DNA of 64,000 nucleotides. Source: Phycisphaeraceae bacterium (GTDB lineage: Bacteria > Planctomycetota > Phycisphaerae > Phycisphaerales > UBA1924). A program made the translations under genes and the position numbers. The stretch covers positions 1 to 64,000 of the forward strand of contig JAHBXG010000012.1 in NCBI GenBank assembly GCA_019636565.1. The letters are read 5' to 3'. The notes beneath the pieces were generated by a model. That model made no database searches, was not told the DNA's origin, and saw only the letters and a program-made list of their open reading frames with translations. Below, piece by piece: positions 36,596 to 44,449 of the stretch (its first letter is position 1; each line of letters begins with the position of its first letter).

Positions 36596-38770
36596 TCAAA
36601 ACGACCGGAACAGGTTTGTGATGTCGTTGAAGGTCACGATGAGAAACATGGATCCGATCAGGATCAGGCCCGCCAGCGTCACGGCGTTCTGTACACCCAC
36701 CGGGACGGGCCGCTTGAAGACCTGTTCATAAACAATGAACAGAAACTGGCCTCCATCCACGATCGGCAGAGGCAGGAAATTCACGACGGCGAGATTAACG
36801 CTCACCATCGCAAGGAAGAAAAGCAGCCAAATCACGCCGCGATCGGCGAGCAGCGTCCCAACGTGGGCGATCCCCACCGGTCCCTGCAGGTGCTGCACCT
36901 TCAGTGTTCCTTCAAACAGCCGGCCGAACGTGATATAGACCTGCAGAACCATTCGCCGGGTCTCTGACAAGCCCAGCGTGACAGCGTTCCACGGCCCGGT
37001 GCTGCGCCGGAGAATCTGCGCCGGTTCGAACGCCAACGCGATCGGCGGTCCGGTCCAATTGAGCGACCGAAGCGTCGTGATATCTTCCGAGCCTAGTCGA
37101 AGTGTCACACGCTCAGTTGGCCCATCGGTGGCGGTGCTTCCGGCCAAACCGGGCAACCGCAATGTCAACTCAACTTCCGCACCGGTCGCGGGTGCTTCCG
37201 CGATCGCCCGCTGCAATTGTGTGCGGATATCGGCGAAGGTGAAAACATCGCGTCCCGCGACGCTGATAACACGCGACCCCGGACGAATGTGGGCCGCCGC
37301 TGCGGGGGTCACGCGGGTCTTGGCCATGGCGCCCGAATCGGGCTTGGCCCGTTCGATGATCTCGCGTGCGACCGGGACACCCATCACTGTCGAATGCTCC
37401 TGAATCGCGGTCGCATCGAAGCCGATCGTTCCAGTCCGGGAAACCGCCAGCGACAATGAAACTTCTTTGGTCGCTCCCGCTTCATTCCTCAAGATGACGG
37501 CGTCAACCGTCCGGCCCGCGTTGCTTCGAATCTCGCGGAGCCCCGCCTCATAGCTCGGGTATTCAACGGTTCCGAGGCGGACAAACACGTCGCCATCTCG
37601 CAGCCCTTTTTCTTTGGCGTCCTTTGCTTCGCCCACTCCGAGAAGCGAAGTCAGCCCGAGGATGTTGGGCTGAACGCTGATCAGCCCTCCGGGAAGATCG
37701 AATTCGGACAATTGAAACTCGGGCTCTGGTGTGGTCGAAATCGCCACCCGTTTGCCCGACGCGTCCTCGAACACGAGCTCCAGCGGCACGCCTTTGGAAT
37801 CCCGCGCCGCCTGCGAAAGCGAGAAATAGTATTTGATGTCGGTATCGCCGTTGATCGAGACCAGTCTCATTCCTGGCTCGACACCCTCGAACCCCAGCTT
37901 CGCCAGTCTTGCTTTGAAATCTTCGCGCTGCCGCGCCGAACGCGGCTCGACGATCCGAAGCGAACGCGCCGGTTCAATCCCCAGAGCCAGGAGCTTGGAG
38001 CCGCTGTCGGCCTCGGGCACTACCGCGAATTGCAGCGGCTCCGGCACTCCCGGGCGGCGCACTTCCAACTTGATGGGCGTATTCCGCGAGGCCATCGCCG
38101 CCGCCATGAGTAGGTCGTTGAATTGATCGGCCTTGCGCCCGTCCACACTCAGCACCTCGTCGCCCGGCTTGAGGCCCGGCTGCTCGATATCAAGTGCGCC
38201 GGCGTTGGTTGCGATCGCCGTGGCCGCGGGAAGCCCCGGCGCTACGCCCCCGACGACCGGCGGCTCTGTGGGCAGCCCCACGCGGAAAACGATAATGAAC
38301 AGCAGCACGGCCGTGACGATGTTCATCGCCACGCCCGCACTAATCACGATCATCTTTTTCCACGGCACGCAGCGCTGGAAACTGTCCGGCGCTTCGCTGA
38401 CGGCGTCCGGGTTCAGATCTTCCTGTCCGAGCATCTTCACGTAGCCCCCGAAAGGGAGCCAATTGAGCCGATACTCGGTCGGCGAAATGGCGAGCGCCCC
38501 GATCGCGCCGCCCACGGATTCGGGCGCAGTCGTGACGGCACGCAGCCGATCCAGATACTCCTGCTCGCTGCTGCCCCGGCGAACACCCAGCCCTTTGCGA
38601 TAGGAAATCGCCGCGGGGCCGAACCCCAGCGCGAAGGCCAGCACGCGGATCCCCGCCCAGCGTGCGGCAAGGAAGTGGCCGAGTTCGTGCACGAAGATGA
38701 TCAGGCCAAAGCCGATCACGACGAGCAGGAAGTCTGTTGCGGTACCGAACATTCCCGAGATATCGGGCAT
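36596..38770 (-). CDS. rseP: Site-2 metalloprotease RseP with expanded PDZ region
   Basis: An intramembrane zinc protease that cuts anti-sigma factors and signal peptides within the membrane. Residues 28-32 are HELGH (zinc site), and the third ligand motif NFLPLPIVDGGQ is near the C-terminus. The 724 residues are much longer than the usual 430-450. Between the membrane halves lie about four PDZ-like modules, each with a GLKPGDEVLSVDG-type core (variants at about 200, 305, 400 and 510). The first half also has an insertion after the HELGH helix (about 60-100). It is probably cotranscribed with the downstream hydrolase. Confidence 0.93.
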   Translation of the reverse strand: MPDISGMFGTATDFLLVVIGFGLIIFVHELGHFLAARWAGIRVLAFALGFGPAAISYRKGLGVRRGSSEQEYLDRLRAVTTAPESVGGAIGALAISPTEYRLNWLPFGGYVKMLGQEDLNPDAVSEAPDSFQRCVPWKKMIVISAGVAMNIVTAVLLFIIVFRVGLPTEPPVVGGVAPGLPAATAIATNAGALDIEQPGLKPGDEVLSVDGRKADQFNDLLMAAAMASRNTPIKLEVRRPGVPEPLQFAVVPEADSGSKLLALGIEPARSLRIVEPRSARQREDFKARLAKLGFEGVEPGMRLVSINGDTDIKYYFSLSQAARDSKGVPLELVFEDASGKRVAISTTPEPEFQLSEFDLPGGLISVQPNILGLTSLLGVGEAKDAKEKGLRDGDVFVRLGTVEYPSYEAGLREIRSNAGRTVDAVILRNEAGATKEVSLSLAVSRTGTIGFDATAIQEHSTVMGVPVAREIIERAKPDSGAMAKTRVTPAAAAHIRPGSRVISVAGRDVFTFADIRTQLQRAIAEAPATGAEVELTLRLPGLAGSTATDGPTERVTLRLGSEDITTLRSLNWTGPPIALAFEPAQILRRSTGPWNAVTLGLSETRRMVLQVYITFGRLFEGTLKVQHLQGPVGIAHVGTLLADRGVIWLLFFLAMVSVNLAVVNFLPLPIVDGGQFLFIVYEQVFKRPVPVGVQNAVTLAGLILIGSMFLIVTFNDITNLFRSF

Positions 38771-38819
38771 GAGTTTCTCCGTCTCATCCTATCGACGACC
38801 GGCGCGTCGCGGTGTTCGC

Positions 38820-38857
38820 AAAAAAGCACGCGGGCCCCGGAATCCGGGGCCCGCGTG
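38820..38857 (-). terminator. Strong intrinsic terminator after the redoxin gene
   Basis: A 14-bp perfect stem (38827-38840 with 38844-38857, three-base loop) followed by a six-base T-run on the minus strand (complement of 38820-38825). Confidence 0.92.
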
Positions 38858-38892
38858 ACATCTGCAATGGGTCATTCAGGAGAACCGCGGGA

Positions 38893-39597
38893 TCAGCTGC
38901 CGTACTTCACGGTGCATCCGTAGGGCTTGGTTTGGGCGGTCGTGACCTTCTGGCCGGCGAGGATCTCGTCGAGAGCCTTCGCGACGTAATTGGTCTTGCC
39001 GACGTTCTTGCCCGGCTCGTCGTCGATCGCGCCGCGATAGGCCAGCGTGCCATCGGTGTTGATGATGAACATCTCGGGCGTGCGGGTTGCGCCGTACATC
39101 TTGCCGACCTTGCCGGTGTCATCCAGCAGAATCGGGTACTCGATCTTCCAATCCTTCTTGGCAGAGACGTTCGCGTCCTTGCCGGCGCCTTCCTTGCCGG
39201 CCGCGCCAGAATTGATTGCAACGAACACCACGCCCTTCTCGCTGTACTTCTTGTTCAAGTCGTTGAAGGTGTTCGCACCGTTCTCATAGTGCTTCTTGAC
39301 AAAAGGGCAGCCCGGATTGAACCACTGGACCACCACGATCTTGCCGGCAAAGTCGCTCAGGTTCACGGTTTTGCCATCGGTGTCGGAAAGGGTAAACGCA
39401 GGCGCGATGCTCCCGACCTTCGCGGCGGCCTCGGTTTTCGGCGAGTCCTTGTGATCTTTGTGGTCCTTGTGATCTTTTTTGTCGGTGCTCGTCGCGGGAG
39501 CCGTTTCCTTCTGATCCGGACTGCTCATCGCAACCGCGGGAAGAATGATGCCGGCCGCGGCAATCAAAGCAACAAGGGACATTTTCGAGGTCTTCAT
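38893..39597 (-). CDS. Exported redoxin/thioredoxin-fold protein
   Basis: A 234-residue periplasmic protein. A signal peptide (about 1-24) is followed by a Lys/His/Asp-rich linker with repeated DHK units (about 40-55) and an AhpC/TSA redoxin domain (about 68-200). The domain holds VVVQWFNPGCPFVKKHYENG and TPEMFIINTDGTLAYRGAID. The active site is GCPFVKK, a single Cys rather than CxxC; a second Cys lies near the C-terminus in KPYGCTVKY, a pair seen in one planctomycete/proteobacterial redoxin subgroup. It likely handles periplasmic thiols or peroxides. The ATG at 39597 follows AGGAG. Confidence 0.85.
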   Translation of the reverse strand: MKTSKMSLVALIAAAGIILPAVAMSSPDQKETAPATSTDKKDHKDHKDHKDSPKTEAAAKVGSIAPAFTLSDTDGKTVNLSDFAGKIVVVQWFNPGCPFVKKHYENGANTFNDLNKKYSEKGVVFVAINSGAAGKEGAGKDANVSAKKDWKIEYPILLDDTGKVGKMYGATRTPEMFIINTDGTLAYRGAIDDEPGKNVGKTNYVAKALDEILAGQKVTTAQTKPYGCTVKYGS

Positions 39598-39808
39598 CGA
39601 GGCGTTCTCCTGAATGGGCCTTCGCGCCGGGGTGTGCGATAGGCCGGGTTCCAACTGCGGCAACATGCCGCACCACTGCTTCTGATACCGAACTTGTACC
39701 GATATCGGACCGCGACGGTTCACCGGCGCAAGCGCACGGCCTCCGTCCCCGCCCCCCTGACATTGTTCGACGGCTGGAACTGCAAGGAAGTTTCGCCGGA
39801 CAGCCACA

Positions 39809-40645
39809 TCAGTTCGATGAGTTTTTCTTCACGCTGAAGTAGGAAGGCTTTTGCGTGCCCGGACGCCACACCCCCAAGATTCCATCCGCAATTACTTGGT
39901 CTTTGTTCGCATTCAAGAATTGAATCGTCATTGTTTCAGAATTCGAGATTGTGGCGTCTGCCGCCTTCGCAACATCCGCACACTCGGGCCCAGGGTAGAA
40001 CTCCAACCGGTTCGCTCCCGCCACCTGAATCGTGAGAACTCCGTCGCGCAAAGTGGCCGTGGCGCCTTCTGCGGGCCAGGGCTTCGGAAGCAGTTCGCGA
40101 GACTTCTCGATGAGGGCCGCGTCCGGTGAACGAGCTGGTTTCGCAGCCGCGACGTTCAGAACCTTGGCGTCTTCGCCATTTCCGAAGACGCACACGTCGG
40201 AACACTCAAGCCAGTTCATTTTGAGGCCAATCTTCGCTTTGTCTCCGGGCTTGGCGCTTTCGGGCACCGAGAGCGGAACTAGCAAAGTGACCTCCTCTTC
40301 ATAGACGCTGTCGTAGATACCTCCCGGTGCGACATATCGCTTTGGCGCCGGCCACTGAATCTCGCCGAGCGAATAGCCCGCGGGCAACGACGCCTTTTCG
40401 ATCTCGGGCGGATTACCGCCTCCTGGCGCACCCTTGAAGTACACATGCCAATGCGGCTCCAGGGTGAAGACGAGTCCCAGTGTCTCCGTGGTGCCCGGCG
40501 TCAGTTCGGCGTGCTCGCTGATGATGCGAAACTTCGCGTGCGGCCGATCCTTGGATTCCGGCGCGCCGCCCTGTGGTTCGTCCGCGAAGCCGAGTAGGGC
40601 CAATGCCGCTCCCGCCAGAACAGTCGTCAACAGGAAGTGACTCAT
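39809..40645 (-). CDS. Exported DsbD N-terminal-domain-like protein
   Basis: A 278-residue protein with a signal peptide (about 1-20) and a single domain similar to the periplasmic alpha domain of DsbD: LGLVFTLEPHWHVYFKGAPGGGNPP, IQWPAPKRY, and MNWLECSDVCVFG with a Cys pair (CSDVC). In DsbD this domain passes electrons to periplasmic partners; here the transmembrane and thioredoxin parts are missing. It could be a stand-alone thiol carrier or a DsbD-like chaperone. The ATG at 40645 has a GGAGG site. It is divergent from the rhodanese-like gene, with only 31 bases between starts. Confidence 0.8.
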   Translation of the reverse strand: MSHFLLTTVLAGAALALLGFADEPQGGAPESKDRPHAKFRIISEHAELTPGTTETLGLVFTLEPHWHVYFKGAPGGGNPPEIEKASLPAGYSLGEIQWPAPKRYVAPGGIYDSVYEEEVTLLVPLSVPESAKPGDKAKIGLKMNWLECSDVCVFGNGEDAKVLNVAAAKPARSPDAALIEKSRELLPKPWPAEGATATLRDGVLTIQVAGANRLEFYPGPECADVAKAADATISNSETMTIQFLNANKDQVIADGILGVWRPGTQKPSYFSVKKNSSN

Positions 40646-40676
40646 GCAATGCCTCCGTACCGCGTACTGTCGCATC

Positions 40677-41189
40677 ATGCTACGTCTGCACTCGCGCCGT
40701 GTTCCCCGGATCGTTGCGGCGGCAATCCCCGCCTTTGTATCGCTCTGCCTGCTCTGTGTCGTGGGATGCGATAAAGACACCCGCGATTCGGACATCGTAA
40801 ACGTCAAAGTGGCCGAGGTCTCCGAACTCGTCAAGGACGCCGAAGGCACGCCGCTTGCGCTGCTGCTCATCGACCCGCGGCCGCAGACGGAATTTGAAGA
40901 CGGCCACATCCCCGGCGCCCGCAACCTTCTGCTCACCCGCTTCGATGGCGAAAAGGGGCGCGATCCGCGCATCGTCGCGTTCAGCGAAACCATCGTCTAC
41001 GGCGAGGATCCTTCCAGCCCCGTCGGACGTGCCGTTGTCAAGCGGATGCTGGCGATGGACTACAAGGACGTGCGTTTCTTCGCCGGCGGCCTCAACGAGT
41101 GGAAGGCCGCGAACCTGCCGATCGAAACCGGTCCGACCAAGCCGCTGCCCGCGGCGAAGGCCGCAACGACTCGGGGTCGAGGGCGCTAG
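40677..41189 (+). CDS. Rhodanese-like lipoprotein lacking the catalytic cysteine
   Basis: A 170-residue protein with a lipoprotein signal (LCLLCVVGC, likely lipidated Cys near residue 31) and a rhodanese domain (about 42-160): LLLIDPRPQTEFEDGHIPGARN and the closing VRFFAGGLNEWKAANLPIE. The active-site loop, normally C followed by a GxR-type turn, reads VYGEDPSSPVGRAV, so the nucleophilic Cys is absent and sulfur transfer is unlikely. It may bind a partner. The stop codon overlaps the rtcB stop on the other strand (shared CTAG). ATG at 40677. Confidence 0.82.
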   Translation: MLRLHSRRVPRIVAAAIPAFVSLCLLCVVGCDKDTRDSDIVNVKVAEVSELVKDAEGTPLALLLIDPRPQTEFEDGHIPGARNLLLTRFDGEKGRDPRIVAFSETIVYGEDPSSPVGRAVVKRMLAMDYKDVRFFAGGLNEWKAANLPIETGPTKPLPAAKAATTRGRGR

Positions 41190-42394
41190 TCCTCCGCCCT
41201 CTCTCCCTCGGGCGCCATTTTCACCAGCTTTGGATCAAACCTCGCGATGGTCTCGACGAGATCCGCCTGCGCCGCCATCACTGCGTGAATGTCCTTGTAC
41301 ACGCCCGGCACTTCATCCAGCCCAGCGCTGATCACTTCCACTCCCTTCTCGCGAAGTTCTTTCTTGACATTGCCCCATACGAACGATTGCTTCGCCTTCG
41401 TCCGCGACATCACACGCCCCGCGCCGTGGCTCGATGAATCCAGAGACCCTGCCCCACCCTTTCCCCGCACTAGGAAGCCCGGCGCGGCCATCGAGCCGGG
41501 AATGAACCCCAGCACACCCGGCCCCGCCGGCGTTGCGCCCTTGCGGTGCACGATCAGTTCCTCGGGCCCGTTGCCGACATCGTGCGTTTCCAACCACGCG
41601 AAGTTGTGGTGATTTTCGAATATTGCCAGCACACCGGCCTTGAGGTTCTTCGCGACGTGCTTGTGGATCAGGGCGTGATTCGCAGACGCGTAGTGCCCCA
41701 TCAGATTCATCGCATCCCAATACTCGCGTCCTTCCTGCGAATCGAGATCGAGCCACGCCAGCCGCGAGAGTTCCTTTGGCAGGTCGGGCCGTGCGCCCAT
41801 CGCCACTTTGGAATAGTGATCGCACACTCCTGCGCCTGTGCCGCGCGAACCGGAATGGCTGAGCAGCGCGAGGTACGTGCCCGGCGCCAGCCCCTCCGCT
41901 TGTGCCTCGAGGGTGAAAACGCCGAACTCGACAAAGTGATTTCCGCTGCCGCTGGTTCCCAATTGTGCCGCGGCCTTGTCTTTCAGCCTCCGCGTCACCG
42001 GCGAGACCGTCCAATCGCGATCCATCACGTCGTGCTCGCGTCGACGCTTGAACTCGCCCCCGACGCCGAAATTCGTTTCCTCCTCGATCGCCCGTGTCAG
42101 ACGCTTGCGCCCTTGCTCGGTCTCCAATTCCTGCAGGCCCACATCCAGCACGCTCAACTTCACGCGGCAGGCGATATCCACCCCCACCGCGTACGGAATC
42201 ACCGCGTTCCGCGTCGCCAGCACGCCCCCGATCGGCAACCCGTAGCCAACATGCGCATCGGGCATCAGCGCCGCCGCGGCAGCTACGGGCAGCGAGCACG
42301 CGTTGTGCATCTGCTTGATTGACTCGGATTCAAGATCGGTGCCCCACTGCTTCCAGGCGATGCGGCCGGACGAAGATGGGTGTTCTAAGGGCAT
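41186..42394 (-). CDS. rtcB: RtcB-type RNA ligase
   Basis: Joins RNA 2',3'-cyclic phosphate or 3'-phosphate ends to 5'-OH ends with GTP and Mn. The 402 residues carry the metal motifs PDAHVGYGLPIGGV and VGVDIACR (the metal Cys retained, where GVDIGCG is usual), GSGNHFVEFG, ENHHNFAW, and SHGAGR, whose His is guanylylated. RtcB repairs or heals cut tRNA and rRNA in bacteria. No archease or rtcR is adjacent. The last bases overlap the rhodanese gene. Confidence 0.95.
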   Translation of the reverse strand: MPLEHPSSSGRIAWKQWGTDLESESIKQMHNACSLPVAAAAALMPDAHVGYGLPIGGVLATRNAVIPYAVGVDIACRVKLSVLDVGLQELETEQGRKRLTRAIEEETNFGVGGEFKRRREHDVMDRDWTVSPVTRRLKDKAAAQLGTSGSGNHFVEFGVFTLEAQAEGLAPGTYLALLSHSGSRGTGAGVCDHYSKVAMGARPDLPKELSRLAWLDLDSQEGREYWDAMNLMGHYASANHALIHKHVAKNLKAGVLAIFENHHNFAWLETHDVGNGPEELIVHRKGATPAGPGVLGFIPGSMAAPGFLVRGKGGAGSLDSSSHGAGRVMSRTKAKQSFVWGNVKKELREKGVEVISAGLDEVPGVYKDIHAVMAAQADLVETIARFDPKLVKMAPEGERAED

Positions 42395-42513
42395 GCTGAT
42401 CTTTGCCCGGTGAGGGCGGCTCCTTGTGTCCCACCCTTTGTTTGCTTCCGCTGTAAAACACCGCGAACTCCGCCCCTCCGCGTTCTCACTCTCTCCCCGC
42501 GTAAACTTCCCCC

Positions 42514-43662
42514 ATGCAATCCGGCATCAAAGCCGCTGGCCGTGACTTCTCTCCCTCGCCGAAAGTCGATGCCGTCATGGCCGCGGAACGGGCGGCGAGT
42601 TTTACCAAGCGATCCATCAAATCCAAGAGCAAACTCGCCGGTCTCAAACTCGCCCTCTCGATGCTCGATCTGACCACGCTCGAGGGCAAGGACTCGCCGG
42701 AAAAGGTGCGGGCACTTTGCGCGAAGGCCGTCAATCCGGGCGCGGGTCAGACGGATTTGCCTGATGGTTTGCCCAGCGTGGCCGCGGTTTGCGTGTATCC
42801 GAATCTCGTGAAGCACTGCCGCGATTCGCTGGAATCGATGGGTGCGCTCGGCCGGGTGAAGATCGCGTCGGTCGCGACCGGCTTCCCCAGCGGCCAGTAC
42901 CCGCTCGATGTTCGACTGGATGACACCCGCCGCGCGATCCACGACGGCGCGGATGAGATCGACATGGTGATCAACCGCGGCGCGTTCCTCGCCGGTCGGT
43001 ATGACGAAGTCGCGGACGAAATCCGAGCCGTGAAGCGGACTTGCCTTCAAGAGGGCGTCAAGGCGGATCGGCACGACGGCTCTGGAAAAGGCCGCCCGAT
43101 CTCGCTCAAGGTCATTCTCGAAACCGGGGAACTTGAAACGCTCGACAACGTTCGTTTCGCGAGCGACCTGGCGATCCGCGCGATGCAGGAAGCCGCGCGC
43201 GACTTGGAGCCGGACACGATCTACGCGCCTCTCCACGGTTCTAACGGCGCTGCCGAACTCAACGGATCTTCCTCCCGGCACCTCGACACCTCGGCATCTC
43301 GGCATGTCGCCTCATTCGACTTCATCAAGACGAGCACAGGCAAGGTGACCCCCGCCGCGACGATGCCGGTGACGCTGGTGATGCTTGAGGCGGTGCGCGA
43401 CTGGTATCTGGAAACAGGCTTCCTGGTAGGCGTGAAGCCTGCGGGCGGGATTCGCACGGCGAAGCAGTCGCTGCATTATTTAGTGATGGTGAAGGAAACG
43501 CTTGGCGCGCTCGCGGGCGTGAATGAGCTTCATCCGGGAGGCTGGCTGACGCCCGAACTCTGGCGGTTTGGAGCGTCGGCGCTTGCCAATGACATTCTGC
43601 GGCAGATTTCCTGGCTGCACTCGGGGAAATATCGCGCGAACTACGACGTGACGGAGGCGTGA
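42514..43662 (+). CDS. deoC: Deoxyribose-phosphate aldolase DeoC
   Basis: Splits 2-deoxyribose-5-phosphate into glyceraldehyde-3-phosphate and acetaldehyde in nucleoside breakdown. The 382 residues are long for the family (about 220-260). Core motifs are ASVATGFPSG, DEIDMVINRG, the LKVILETGEL lysine strand, FIKTSTGK with the Schiff-base Lys, and GVKPAGGIR. Extra length comes from an N-terminal extension (about 1-40), a loop with Lys/Arg near 180-195 and an insertion before the Schiff-base strand encoded by 8-base tandem repeats (43271-43313). The downstream aldehyde dehydrogenase could use the acetaldehyde. Confidence 0.93.
   Translation: MQSGIKAAGRDFSPSPKVDAVMAAERAASFTKRSIKSKSKLAGLKLALSMLDLTTLEGKDSPEKVRALCAKAVNPGAGQTDLPDGLPSVAAVCVYPNLVKHCRDSLESMGALGRVKIASVATGFPSGQYPLDVRLDDTRRAIHDGADEIDMVINRGAFLAGRYDEVADEIRAVKRTCLQEGVKADRHDGSGKGRPISLKVILETGELETLDNVRFASDLAIRAMQEAARDLEPDTIYAPLHGSNGAAELNGSSSRHLDTSASRHVASFDFIKTSTGKVTPAATMPVTLVMLEAVRDWYLETGFLVGVKPAGGIRTAKQSLHYLVMVKETLGALAGVNELHPGGWLTPELWRFGASALANDILRQISWLHSGKYRANYDVTEA
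43271..43313 (+). repeat. 8-base tandem repeat inside deoC
   Basis: Four to five imperfect copies of the octamer CTCGGCAY, in frame with deoC, encoding Arg/His/Leu/Thr/Ser/Ala-type residues just before the Schiff-base strand. It explains part of the unusual DeoC length. Confidence 0.7.
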
Positions 43663-44426
43663 TGCATTGGCGTGGTCTCGCCATTCACTTGTTGATTGGT
43701 GTCCTTGCGACGATTGTGGCTGCATGGGTGTGTGTATTGACAGACCCTTTAAAGCTGAGCCCACCACCGCCGCCGTCGCCTGGTCGACAGTTCACACTGC
43801 CCGAAGTCCGAATTCGCGAGCCGAAGACTGATGGTCAATTAGTGAAGCGGATGAGTTGGATGAATCCCGGACCTGATGCCAGTCTTGCGGCAGAAGAGAT
43901 ATCTGCGGGCGGCAGTACAAGGCTGCACTCGCAGACCTTCGATTTTTCGATTGCGGGTGACGCATTTGGCGTAACGGTGAATGTTGACAACGTCGATTTG
44001 GGGTGGCCACTTCGGGGCATGCAGTATTCCGAGATATTTGGCGGGCGGGTATTGATTGTCACCGGTGAAGACGATCCGGAAGTCATTCAAAAGCTGCTCC
44101 CAATACAAAAAGCGGGAGCTTTGCGCCGTCCGTTGTCAATTCATTCCGATTTGTTCAAATTAATTGATCGTGGCGCGGATCAGTCGTTTCCGCTCATGCC
44201 GATCTTTTTTCCGTTTCTGGGAAACACGCTGATCTTTGCAGCCACTTCTGTTGTCCTTACCGCGGCGGTCGTACGCGCAAAATGGTTCGCGAACTGGTTC
44301 GCCGGTACTCGACACGGTGTTTGCTGTGGTTGCGGATACGACGCTCGAGGTCTTCACGCGTGCCCCGAATGTTCACGGCCTGCACGACAATCTGCAGCGG
44401 CCCAACCTGCGACTTCAGTATCATGA
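43662..44426 (+). CDS. Membrane protein with C-terminal zinc ribbon, unknown function
   Basis: A 254-residue protein with an N-terminal transmembrane helix (about 7-27), a Pro-rich linker and an extracytoplasmic domain of about 140 residues. A second transmembrane helix (about 185-205, FPFLGNTLIFAATSVVLTAAVV) leads to a cytoplasmic zinc ribbon CCGCGYDARGLHACPECSRP. The CGYDxRGLxxCPEC ribbon is characteristic of Planctomycetes and of unknown role. The ATG at 43662 overlaps the deoC stop (TGATG), with GGAGG upstream, so translation is coupled. No function is proposed. Confidence 0.75.
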   Translation: MHWRGLAIHLLIGVLATIVAAWVCVLTDPLKLSPPPPPSPGRQFTLPEVRIREPKTDGQLVKRMSWMNPGPDASLAAEEISAGGSTRLHSQTFDFSIAGDAFGVTVNVDNVDLGWPLRGMQYSEIFGGRVLIVTGEDDPEVIQKLLPIQKAGALRRPLSIHSDLFKLIDRGADQSFPLMPIFFPFLGNTLIFAATSVVLTAAVVRAKWFANWFAGTRHGVCCGCGYDARGLHACPECSRPARQSAAAQPATSVS

Positions 44427-44449
44427 CGAGGTCGAACGAGGAGTTTTCT

